DNA of 41,302 bases from Planctomycetota bacterium (GTDB lineage Bacteria > Planctomycetota > Phycisphaerae > Phycisphaerales > SM1A02), in assembly GCA_902521645.1 (NCBI GenBank), contig CABYSN010000006.1, forward strand, positions 1-41,302. Direction: 5' to 3'. Both the position numbers and the translations under genes were made by a program. Positions 26,800 to 34,631 of the stretch are shown piece by piece (position 1 is the stretch's first letter; each line of letters begins with the position of its first letter). Below the pieces are notes generated by a model that made no database searches, had not been told where the DNA came from, and saw only the letters and a program-made list of their open reading frames with translations.

Positions 26800-27852
26800 T
26801 CAACTCCTCCCGCGACCGATCTCAAGGACCAGTTCATTGAATCGCCGGCTCAATGTCGACCAATCGAAGAGATAAGCGCGCGAGAGTGACCCTGCGACGA
26901 GACGTTTTCGATAGTCCTGGTCGGACTCGATCCTGTGGACGGCATCGACGATGGCATCCACGTCGCGAGGGGGCACCAGAATGCCACAGCTGTCGTCGAT
27001 CACTTCCGGCAGGGAACGGAATCGGGTGGTGACGACGGGGAGGCCCGCCGCCATCGCTTCGATGAGGACACCAGCATGACCCTCGGTCGGGTAGTAGCTG
27101 GGAAAGACGAATCCGTCGTACTGCGAGAGAAACTCAGGTATGTCTTCGGGGTCAAGACTCCCCCGCCATCGAACATTTTCGGTGGCATCCAAGTCCTTCC
27201 ATTCAAGACCGTTCTCGAAAGGGCCCACAAGATCAAGCGAGAGTTCAGGCATCTTGCGGAAGGCTTCAACCGCTTCAATGACACCCTTGGTCGGCAGCAA
27301 CCGACTGACCATGATCCAACGCCCCTCAGGATCATGCGTTGCCACGACCGCGTTCGAGATGTGCCTCCCGTTGGGAAAGGCCTGACACTGAGACAGCCCA
27401 TGTTGGTGCGCGTCGTCACGCAGAAGTTCCGTTTCAACCACGTAAAGAGGAACGGTTTCAAGCAGCGCACGGACGATTCTTTGCCGCAGCGCTCCGCCGT
27501 GAGCATGAGCCGTGCCGCCGGTACAACGGACGACCAATGGGGTCCTTGTCAGAAAGGCGATCACTTTGAACGGAAGAAGTGTCGCCGGCAGACCGGATCC
27601 GATGGTGAAAAGGATCATCACTTTCGTACCAAATCCGAGCCGGAGCGCACGGGCGAGCCGCGAGAGATAACGGCACGCGCCGACAAGCCCTCGCCTCCGG
27701 ATGAAAGAGAGATCGACGATCGAAAGATCGAACTCGGGATCGGATTCAAGCGACCGCTCGATCTCGCGCAGAATCAGACCTGACCCGGATATGGCGGGAA
27801 GTCGTGCGCCGACAAGGATCACTCCGGTCGGTTTGGTGTGGGAATCGTTCAC
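26800..27852 (-). CDS. GT4-family glycosyltransferase
   Basis: A 350-residue GT4 glycosyltransferase. N-terminal part: VGARLPAISGSGLILREIERSL; C-terminal: WIMVSRLLPTKGVIEAVEAF, then FVFPSYYPTEGHAGVLIEAMAAGLPVV with the EGxxxVLIE pair of glutamates of the donor site, and CGILVPPRDVDAI. The C-terminal helix (FDWSTLSRRFNELVLEI) is present, so it looks complete. Start is GTG; it overlaps the stop of the truncated glycosyltransferase remnant by 3 nt (GTGA), suggesting that it was once, and may still be, translated by coupling to an upstream frame. It lies downstream of asnB on the same strand. Confidence 0.9.
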   Translation of the reverse strand: MNDSHTKPTGVILVGARLPAISGSGLILREIERSLESDPEFDLSIVDLSFIRRRGLVGACRYLSRLARALRLGFGTKVMILFTIGSGLPATLLPFKVIAFLTRTPLVVRCTGGTAHAHGGALRQRIVRALLETVPLYVVETELLRDDAHQHGLSQCQAFPNGRHISNAVVATHDPEGRWIMVSRLLPTKGVIEAVEAFRKMPELSLDLVGPFENGLEWKDLDATENVRWRGSLDPEDIPEFLSQYDGFVFPSYYPTEGHAGVLIEAMAAGLPVVTTRFRSLPEVIDDSCGILVPPRDVDAIVDAVHRIESDQDYRKRLVAGSLSRAYLFDWSTLSRRFNELVLEIGRGRS

Positions 27853-28036
27853 TGCGACCGTACTCCGAGCGTCTCGAAAACTTCCTCATAATCATCGACG
27901 ATTCGATTGATGGAAGCGAGCTCTTCAGCGCGGGACCTTGCGCGAACACTCATCGCGATCTGGTGCTGGGCGCCAACCTGTCCGAAGTGATCGATGAGGA
28001 TGGGGCCCGTTGGATCATTTGGGGACTCGACGGCGG
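27849..28036 (-). pseudogene. C-terminal remnant of a GT4 glycosyltransferase
   Basis: Directly after the asnB stop, another minus-strand frame is open to 27849 and encodes ~62 residues. They read like the end of a GT4 enzyme: SPNDPTGPILIDHFG, then QIAMSVRARSRAEELASINR and IVDDYEEVFETLG, matching the usual DP..al...i..... AR.rAEe..s....YeevY..L ending. The rest of the gene (~300 residues) is absent. The frame is also open into the 3' end of asnB, where a start at 28133 would exist, but that part is a shadow of asnB. Its TGA overlaps the GTG of the next glycosyltransferase. Most likely an old deletion removed the gene body and left its tail. Confidence 0.65.
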
Positions 28037-29983
28037 TCACGGTTTCCCCCAGCGATCGAACCACGAGCGAAGCATCAGTACAGACCATATCTGAGGACTG
28101 ACATCCACTTTCGTGGTGCGCATCCGTTCCCATTCATGGCGAATCAAATCTGCATCAAGCCCCAGATGTTCAAGGTCGCTGGGCTGCAGCAGTGATTCCG
28201 CCCAGTCACGAAGTTCATGCCGCAGCCAATGCGCCAGGGGGACACCGAAACCCATCTTGGGGCGCTCGAAGAGGTGGCGCGGCATCCGTCTTCCCAGAAG
28301 CTCGCGGAGTGCGACCTTGGTCGTGTTGTGATGGAGCCGAAGAGACATGGGAAGTCGCCAGGCTGCTTCATAGATTCGATGATCGAGCAACGGCACCCGT
28401 GCCTCAAGAGACACTGCCATGCTGGCCCGGTCCACCTTGGTGAGGATGTCGTCGAGCATGTAGCTTCGAGTATCTGCAAGGAGCATCTTCTCCACAAAGC
28501 TGATCTCCTGACTGAATACTTCCTCGTCAAGCCAGGAGCGAGAGGAGACCTCCGGATAGACCCCGGATGCATTCGGCCATGTTGAGATCATTCTCTGATA
28601 GAAGTCCAGTTTGTCGTCGGAACGAATCGCTCCCGCTATTTTGTGAAGTGCGGATCCGAAACGAAATTTCTTGATCCTGCCAAGCGACAGCCCTCTGGAG
28701 ACTCCATACATCCGATCCCAGCTTGAACGTGAGAACATCTCGATACCAGTAGCGATCGTCCGCCGAAATGGTGCAGGGATCCGGGAGGCTTGCTCGAAGA
28801 CCTTGAGACCTGCACAGTATCGGTTGTATCCGGCGAAAAGTTCATCTCCGCCATCACCTGAAAGTGAGACCGTCACTTCGGATCTCGCGAGCTTGGACAC
28901 GAGATATGTCGGAATCTGCGAGGAATCCGCGAATGGCTCATCAAAGAGTTCCGGAATCCTGGGAACAACCGCAAGCGAGTCCTTGGATGTGACCACCAAC
29001 TCCGTGTGGTTCGTGCCAAGATGGTCGGCGATCGCCTTGGCAGGCTTGGATTCATCGTAGAGATCCTCGTTGAATCCGATGGTGAACGTCTTGATCGGCT
29101 CCGAGCTTCTTTCTTGCATCATGGCGACGACCAATGATGAGTCGATCCCACCGGAGAGAAATGCGCCAAGCGGAACATCAGCGCTCATGCGATCCCCGAC
29201 GGCACGACCGATGATCGAATCCAATTGATCCAATATGGATTGATCATTGCCTTCGAAGGGTTCCTCTCTTGCCGCAAGCGCAACCTGTGCGGAACACCAG
29301 TAGCGGGACGTTCTGGTACGCAACACGCCCTCGGACTCGGTCACGACGGCGATCTCTCCGGGGCCCAACTTGTGGACGCCATCAAAGATGGAATAAGGCG
29401 TCGGTACGTAGGACAAGGTCAGAAAAGCCGAGACTGCCTCGGGATCAAGCCTGCGTTCGACGAAACCGGAAGCAAGCAGACCCTTCAATTCGGATCCGAA
29501 GACAAGGCGCTCATTCGAAGTGGACCAGTAGAGAGGTTTGATGCCCAGACGATCTCGGACCAGACTGAGGGAACGTTCATGTTTGTCCCATATCGCAAAG
29601 GCGAACATGCCGGTGCATCGCGAAACCATTTCTCGAAGTCCGTAGTGCTCGATACCTTCCAGAAGAACTTCGGTGTCAGAGTGCCCTCGGAATCGCGCTC
29701 CACGGGCTTCAAGCTGAGACCGAAGTTCTGAAAAGTTGTAGATCTCACCGTTGAAACAGATCGAGAACCGACCCGAGGCCGAATGCATCGGCTGGTGCCC
29801 CTGAGGAGAAAGATCGACAACAGAGAGACGTGCATGCGCAAGACCGATGCCGGTGGAGGCGTCATGCCAGATCCCTTGATCATCGGGTCCCCGATGGTTG
29901 AGTGCACCGGCCATGCGACGAAGTCGACCCGGACCATCTTCTACCCGCGTGCGTGGCACGAAGAAACCCGCTATTCCACACAT
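28037..29983 (-). CDS. asnB: Asparagine synthase-type glutamine amidotransferase
   Basis: A 648-residue AsnB-family enzyme. The start is fixed by the catalytic Cys2 (MCGIAGFF), which must be exposed as the N-terminal residue; longer readings are wrong. The Ntn glutaminase domain continues with LNHRGPDD, FNGEIYNF and LVRDRLGIKPLYW. The synthetase domain has the ATP-binding SGGIDSS near residue 275 and SLSGDGGDELFAGYNRY near 380. It may make asparagine, but within a polysaccharide cluster, like WbpS and WbtH in O-antigen loci, it more likely turns a uronic acid into its uronamide. The nearby UDP-glucuronate-epimerase-like gene would supply the uronate. It reads away from the truncated glycosyltransferase and flippase genes. 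Confidence 0.93.
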   Translation of the reverse strand: MCGIAGFFVPRTRVEDGPGRLRRMAGALNHRGPDDQGIWHDASTGIGLAHARLSVVDLSPQGHQPMHSASGRFSICFNGEIYNFSELRSQLEARGARFRGHSDTEVLLEGIEHYGLREMVSRCTGMFAFAIWDKHERSLSLVRDRLGIKPLYWSTSNERLVFGSELKGLLASGFVERRLDPEAVSAFLTLSYVPTPYSIFDGVHKLGPGEIAVVTESEGVLRTRTSRYWCSAQVALAAREEPFEGNDQSILDQLDSIIGRAVGDRMSADVPLGAFLSGGIDSSLVVAMMQERSSEPIKTFTIGFNEDLYDESKPAKAIADHLGTNHTELVVTSKDSLAVVPRIPELFDEPFADSSQIPTYLVSKLARSEVTVSLSGDGGDELFAGYNRYCAGLKVFEQASRIPAPFRRTIATGIEMFSRSSWDRMYGVSRGLSLGRIKKFRFGSALHKIAGAIRSDDKLDFYQRMISTWPNASGVYPEVSSRSWLDEEVFSQEISFVEKMLLADTRSYMLDDILTKVDRASMAVSLEARVPLLDHRIYEAAWRLPMSLRLHHNTTKVALRELLGRRMPRHLFERPKMGFGVPLAHWLRHELRDWAESLLQPSDLEHLGLDADLIRHEWERMRTTKVDVSPQIWSVLMLRSWFDRWGKP

Positions 29984-30019
29984 GTGCTGCCGATCAAAAA
30001 GGGTGCCATCACGTTCGAC

Positions 30020-30025
30020 ATGATA
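30020..30025 (-). promoter_or_regulatory. asnB: Candidate -10 box of asnB
   Basis: TATCAT (5 of 6) on the minus strand gives a leader of about 30 nt with no Shine-Dalgarno. A 13-codon frame from the GTG 7 nt after it overlaps the asnB start; I do not claim that it is used. Confidence 0.4.
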
Positions 30026-30081
30026 ACCAGAGCCCACCTGGACCGAACCACCGAAGCCGTTTCGGCTGGATTAAATGACCA

Positions 30082-30093
30082 TATAATTGAGCT
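30082..30093 (+). promoter_or_regulatory. Leaderless-type promoter element with perfect TATAAT
   Basis: A perfect TATAAT (30082-30087) ends exactly 6 nt before the GTG start at 30094. No -35 is clear (GTTTCG at the expected place) and no ribosome site exists. It is the best -10 match in the window. Confidence 0.6.
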
Positions 30094-30564
30094 GTGAAGC
30101 GACGAACCGAAAAATCCGATTCGAACGGTCTGAAAGGATCGCCGTGTGATGTCATGTTCATCATCGCATCATTGGGAGGTGGCGAAGCCGAACGAAAGGT
30201 AGCCATCTGGTCGCGGAATGTGCGGTCTCTTCTGAATGATTCCGATTTATACTTGATCACTTCATCCGTTGAAGGACAGCCAAATTCAATTCTGGAAGCA
30301 ATGAACGAATCGTTACCGAGCGTCTCTACGGACTTCGATGGAGGCGCCGCTGGCGATTTGCTGAAAAACACTTCGGCGGGATTGGTCGTTCCAGTGGGAG
30401 ATGGAAGCGGTATCGCTGCTGCAATCGAGACGCTCATGCTCGACCCGGAGTTGCGAAAAGAGATGGGGACGAAGGCACGACAGGTCATGGAGCCATTGAG
30501 CATTGAAAAAGTGACCGCGCGCTGGACGCAAGAGCTTGGCTTGACCGAAAGCGGGCGGCCATGA
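30094..30564 (+). pseudogene. Internally deleted GT4 glycosyltransferase
   Basis: A 156-residue protein made of the two ends of a GT4 enzyme. Residues ~19-43 are the N-terminal strand and helix (VMFIIASLGGGEAERKVAIW). From residue 44 the sequence jumps to the C-terminal donor-site region: LLNDSDLYLITSSVEGQPNSILEAM, with the Glu60/Glu68 pair, then GLVVPVGDGSGIAAAI and ELRKEMGTKARQVMEPLSIE. About 200 residues, most of both Rossmann domains, are missing, in frame. It should not work as a normal glycosyltransferase. Yet it has a perfect TATAAT before its GTG and an ATGA overlap with the flippase gene, so it is probably transcribed and translated and may now serve mainly as a leader for the flippase. 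A real mini-protein role is possible but unsupported. Confidence 0.8.
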
Positions 30565-32057
30565 ACAGTGACGCACCGCACAAGATGGGAGTCGGCAGAC
30601 GAATCGGATTCCTTGCCAAGGATTCACTTCTGTATGGAAGTGCCTATGCATTCATGAAAGGGATGGCATTCATCACCTTTCCGATCATGACACGCCACTT
30701 CGACCCAGCCCAGTATGGCATCATCGACTACTACGGGTTTGCCATTGGTTTGATCGCGATCGTCCTGGGTTTCGGGCTGGACCAAGCCATCGCTCGGTTC
30801 TTCTACGATGACGACGACGTCAACCACCGCAAGCAGGTGATTTCACAGGCACTTCTGCTGAATCTCATCGCTCTTTTTCCGGTACTGGCGGTGATCTATC
30901 TGATGTCGGGTCATCTGACGCGGTTCGCTCCGGTCACGTCAGACACCCAGACACTCATCAATCTGCTCTTGGCGACCGCACCCTTCATGGTGATCACCGC
31001 GCACGCTCTGAACATCTGCAAATGGAGTTTCGCCAGAAAACGCTACCTCGCATTGGCCGTTGGGAGTTCGATCCTCAGAGTCGGCGTGCTCGTGACACTC
31101 ATCCTCGTGTTCGATGTGAGCGTGGTGGGCATCTTCTGGATGAATCTGGGGCTTTCGGCAGTCTCGGCCCTGATGGGCATCGTGTTCATATTGCCCTGGC
31201 TGAGCATGCCAAGGCCCAGCCGGCTCATGATCTCGATGTGCACCTACGCACCACCTCTCTGGTTGCTCTCGATCCTGACACTTCTCACACCGGTCATCGA
31301 ACGCACGATCACGGAATCTCTCTTTGGAAACGATGCACTCGGCATGTATGCCGCAGGTGCCAAGGTTGCCTTGCTGATGGGCCTTGCGATCATGGCATTT
31401 CAGATGTCCTGGGGCCCTCTCGCATACGCGATCCACAAGGAACCTGACGCGCACAAGACCTACAGACTTGTGATGAAACTGTTCACGCTCGGATCATGGA
31501 CGCTGGCTCTGGGGCTGGGCGCGGTTGCTCCATTGATGCTTGCCTTGCTTGCACCTTCAGAATACGCCGCGGGTGCGAGTGTCACCCTCCCGCTGGCAAT
31601 CGCCGCATGTCTCCTGGGAATGACCAACATCGTCAACACAGGTCTTGATTTGAAAAAACGCCCATACCTCAACATCCCGTCCAAACTGGGAAGCATCGCC
31701 GTGGGGCTGCCCACGATGTTTCTATTGGGCGGACAATTCGGTATTTTCGGTGTCGCACTTGGCGCGGCCGTGGCAACCCTGACCGGTCTTCTGATCGCCA
31801 CCTGGATCAATACGAAAGTGATCGACATCGACTGGCCCATCAAGGGCGCCGCCGCCGCATGCCTCTGGGGACTTCTTGCCGCATCCGCTATCGAGATCGG
31901 ACGTGCATGGCTGCCACCATCACTGGCCTACTCCCTGTCGGGAGTCATGGTGCTTCTCTTTTTCACGACATCCTTCTTCACGATCATGAGCAAAGACGAA
32001 CGAAATGCGTTCACGGTCAGGGCGCGGCAGATGCTGCGCATGCGCTCGACAGGATGA
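30561..32057 (+). CDS. Polysaccharide flippase (Wzx-like)
   Basis: A 498-residue membrane protein with about 12-14 predicted helices, of the MOP/polysaccharide-exporter type. The N-terminal FLAKDSLLYGSAYAFMKGMAF and MTRHFDPAQYGIIDYY segments match the family. It should move undecaprenyl-linked glycan repeats from the inner to the outer face of the membrane. Its ATG overlaps the stop of the truncated glycosyltransferase (ATGA), so the two are translationally coupled. Gene order with the polymerase/ligase-like gene downstream fits a Wzx/Wzy-type pathway. Confidence 0.9.
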   Translation: MNSDAPHKMGVGRRIGFLAKDSLLYGSAYAFMKGMAFITFPIMTRHFDPAQYGIIDYYGFAIGLIAIVLGFGLDQAIARFFYDDDDVNHRKQVISQALLLNLIALFPVLAVIYLMSGHLTRFAPVTSDTQTLINLLLATAPFMVITAHALNICKWSFARKRYLALAVGSSILRVGVLVTLILVFDVSVVGIFWMNLGLSAVSALMGIVFILPWLSMPRPSRLMISMCTYAPPLWLLSILTLLTPVIERTITESLFGNDALGMYAAGAKVALLMGLAIMAFQMSWGPLAYAIHKEPDAHKTYRLVMKLFTLGSWTLALGLGAVAPLMLALLAPSEYAAGASVTLPLAIAACLLGMTNIVNTGLDLKKRPYLNIPSKLGSIAVGLPTMFLLGGQFGIFGVALGAAVATLTGLLIATWINTKVIDIDWPIKGAAAACLWGLLAASAIEIGRAWLPPSLAYSLSGVMVLLFFTTSFFTIMSKDERNAFTVRARQMLRMRSTG

Positions 32058-32137
32058 TCCAACGGATTGAAAGTCGCGACCGAGTGAGACCGTACGGTGC
32101 TGGACGCCGAGCCCTCCACCAGACGAGGAACATCGTT

Positions 32138-32149
32138 TAGACTCCATTC
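32138..32149 (+). promoter_or_regulatory. Leaderless-type promoter element of the ligase/polymerase gene
   Basis: TAGACT (32138-32143) ends exactly 6 nt before the ATG at 32150. No -35 and no ribosome site are visible. The 92-nt gap after the flippase otherwise looks empty. Confidence 0.5.
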
Positions 32150-33475
32150 ATGGCACTTTTCAGAGACATCCCGGCACCTGGACCAGATGAGCCGACGAGT
32201 GTCTACATCGACTGGGCGTCACGAAGAGACCCGACAGGCCATCGTGTGCACCTGGCCTTGGGCATGCTTGCACTCTTTCTGATCCCGCTGGCGAGCACCC
32301 CGGCAACGATCGGATCGACTCTTCTCTTCGGCTATACCCTGCTGCGAGCACCCACGCTGTGGCGAACATGGCAGGCATTCCCAAGAACGCCGGCACTGAT
32401 CGCCGTGTTCGCTCTATTCGTTTGGTTGGCGTGTTCCACAAGCTGGTCGCCGGATCCGGAAAAGGGCATTCGCCTCCTCCGAGGATCTCGATACCTGCTG
32501 TTGATTCCAGCATTGGTACCACTACTGGCCCACCGACGCCTGCTTCTCCAGGCACTGGTTGCGGGCATAGTGCTTCAGTGTGCAGCACAATTTTCGGGAA
32601 GCTGGCTTGGGTTCGACATGAACTTCGGCGGATTTTCAGAACATGGGGGGCATACGGGTCTCTGGTACTCGCTTCCTCTCGGCTTTCTGTTGTTCGATCC
32701 CAAATCAATCCCCGCGGGAACTGTGATTCGATACGTGCTCTTCGCGGCCATCGCCCTCGGACTGGTCGCGACCCAGGCACGGTCGGCACTGGCCGGTGCT
32801 GCGGGCGGCTTGGTCATCGCACTTGTGTTCGAACGAATCTTTCAAATCCGAAGAGTTGCCTGGGGCCATTCCGTTGCCATACTGATCTGCCTGATCGGAC
32901 TGCTTGGAATCGTGTCGATCACACCCGTAGGAGACCGAGTGACCAATGCATGGGATGCCATGACCACTCCCTATGAAGGCGGTAGATTCAACATCGACAA
33001 GACCCGACCTCTCTGGTGGCGGCTTGGAATCGAAAACTGGTACGAACAGCCCGTGCTCGGTGCAGGGCTTGGATCAGCCGAATCGATTATCGGCAGCGAC
33101 AACCCGGAAATTCGAGCGATCATCGCGGAGAACCCGCAGAACACCAGTGCGGCAAGGGATGATTTCCACTCGACGTTTGTCACGGTATTGGTCGAGTCCG
33201 GGCTGATCGGCTTCCTCATTCTGGTTGGATGGATGACGCTTCTTCTCGGTTCAATTCTCAGAAACAGAGAGATGCGATTGATACTCCTGGTCGGTTTCAT
33301 CGCGTGGCTGGGGTACAGCGTCTTTAACACGAACCTTTTCAGCGGCAGGCTGGTGGCTTTTTCATGCACACTTCTTGCATTGAGCATGGTCCGGGATCTC
33401 AACACCAACACGGGACTCATGACCTCATTCAAGCGGGCGAACCCCGTGAGCCGGAAGAGCGCGGATGGCGGATGA
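32150..33475 (+). CDS. O-antigen ligase/polymerase-like membrane protein (Wzy/WaaL type)
   Basis: A 441-residue protein with about 11 predicted membrane helices starting near residue 40. The hallmark is the large periplasmic loop with PLWWRLGIENWYEQPVLGAGLGSAE followed by DDFHSTFVTVLVESGLIGFLILVGW, the 'HN/HS...E.GliG' stretch of the Wzy_C/O-antigen-ligase family. It either polymerises flipped repeat units or joins the glycan to an anchor. Sequence alone cannot separate the two roles. It overlaps the aminotransferase gene by 11 nt and follows its own TAGACT element. Confidence 0.85.
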   Translation: MALFRDIPAPGPDEPTSVYIDWASRRDPTGHRVHLALGMLALFLIPLASTPATIGSTLLFGYTLLRAPTLWRTWQAFPRTPALIAVFALFVWLACSTSWSPDPEKGIRLLRGSRYLLLIPALVPLLAHRRLLLQALVAGIVLQCAAQFSGSWLGFDMNFGGFSEHGGHTGLWYSLPLGFLLFDPKSIPAGTVIRYVLFAAIALGLVATQARSALAGAAGGLVIALVFERIFQIRRVAWGHSVAILICLIGLLGIVSITPVGDRVTNAWDAMTTPYEGGRFNIDKTRPLWWRLGIENWYEQPVLGAGLGSAESIIGSDNPEIRAIIAENPQNTSAARDDFHSTFVTVLVESGLIGFLILVGWMTLLLGSILRNREMRLILLVGFIAWLGYSVFNTNLFSGRLVAFSCTLLALSMVRDLNTNTGLMTSFKRANPVSRKSADGG

Positions 33476-34622
33476 CATGAGGAGCCCGAAAGACGCCATT
33501 CTCCTGTCGCCGCCTGATCTCGATCCAGATGATGCTGGATACGTTCAGGATGCCATTTCAAGCAACTGGATCGCTCCGGTAGGACCGGATCTCGATGCCT
33601 TTGAACAGGAAATCGCCAGCGCCACCGGCGTGGGCGATGTGTGCGCGCTGTCCAGCGGCACCGCAGCGATACATCTCGGATTGAAATTGCTGGGTGTGAA
33701 GCCCGGGGACCGAGTTCTCTGCTCATCACTCACATTCGTGGCAAGCGCGAATCCCATCCGATACTGCGGAGCGGAGCCCGTTTTCATCGATGCGGATCCC
33801 CACACCTGGTGCATGTCCCTGCCTGCACTGGAACGGACGCTGGAAAAGATGTCCCAAGAGCAGCGACTGCCTCGCGCCTGCGTTGCAGTGTCACTCTATG
33901 GACAATCGGCCGACCTCCCGAAGATATGTGAACTGTGCAGGAACTACGGAGTGAAGATACTCGACGAAGCGGCCGAAGCCCTGGGTGCGACTCACCAAGG
34001 CCGCATGGCGGGGACCTTCGGTGACCTCGGGGTCTACTCATTCAACGGCAACAAGATCATCACAACCTCAGGTGGTGGCGCACTCGTGAGCAATGACCTG
34101 CAACTCATTGAAAAAGCGCGATTCATGGCGACACAAGCACGAGACGATTCATCAATCGGTGCGTACGAACACTCGACAGCCGGATACAACTATCGGATGA
34201 GCAACCTTCTGGCAGCACTTGGGCGCGGCCAGCTTCGACGTCTCGATGACAGGATCGCCAAACGGCGTTTCATATATGAACGCTACGAAAGAGAACTCTC
34301 GGAGGTCGGTCCGGTCCAATGGATGCCGGAAGCCTCGTACGGCAGAGCCACCCGATGGATGAGCTGCTGCCTGGTTGAAAACCAAAGCATCCGAGACAAG
34401 GCTGTTCATCATCTGAATGAGAGGCGGATCGAAGCCCGCCCGGTCTGGAAGCCGCTGCACCGGCAACCTTTGTTCCAGTCAACCCAATACGAAAGACATC
34501 AAACCGAAACGGATGTGTCGGCGATGCTCTTTGAACGTGGTCTTTGCCTGCCCAGCGGATCTGGATTGACCGCCGGACAGCAGACACGCGTGATCGAGGC
34601 GCTCCGAGAAGTCTTGGCGTAG
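33465..34622 (+). CDS. DegT/DnrJ/EryC1-type sugar aminotransferase (PglE-like)
   Basis: A 385-residue PLP enzyme of the DegT family. ALSSGTAAIHLGL near residue 64, EPVFIDAD near 105 and DEAAEALGAT near 166 are family motifs. Lys197 in FNGNKIITTSGGG is the PLP lysine. The C-terminal HLNERRIEARPVWKPLHRQP matches enzymes that aminate nucleotide-linked 4-keto sugars. It should take the UDP-4-keto-6-deoxy sugar made at 22245 and give the 4-amino sugar acetylated by the PglD-like protein. The ATG at 33465 overlaps the upstream gene by 11 nt; an in-frame ATG at 33477 is possible. Its TAG stop is also the first half of the next gene's -10-like box. Confidence 0.92.
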   Translation: MADDMRSPKDAILLSPPDLDPDDAGYVQDAISSNWIAPVGPDLDAFEQEIASATGVGDVCALSSGTAAIHLGLKLLGVKPGDRVLCSSLTFVASANPIRYCGAEPVFIDADPHTWCMSLPALERTLEKMSQEQRLPRACVAVSLYGQSADLPKICELCRNYGVKILDEAAEALGATHQGRMAGTFGDLGVYSFNGNKIITTSGGGALVSNDLQLIEKARFMATQARDDSSIGAYEHSTAGYNYRMSNLLAALGRGQLRRLDDRIAKRRFIYERYERELSEVGPVQWMPEASYGRATRWMSCCLVENQSIRDKAVHHLNERRIEARPVWKPLHRQPLFQSTQYERHQTETDVSAMLFERGLCLPSGSGLTAGQQTRVIEALREVLA

Positions 34623-34631
34623 AATTCAGCG
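34620..34631 (+). promoter_or_regulatory. Leaderless-type promoter element built on a stop codon
   Basis: TAGAAT (34620-34625, 5 of 6) ends exactly 6 nt before the ATG at 34632. Its first three bases are the TAG stop of the aminotransferase gene. No -35 or ribosome site is visible in the 9-nt gap. Confidence 0.5.

Noticed and set aside
28037-28133. Start of the glycosyltransferase remnant at 28133
   Set aside because: This part overlaps the conserved end of asnB in another frame, so only the part after the asnB stop is read as remnant.
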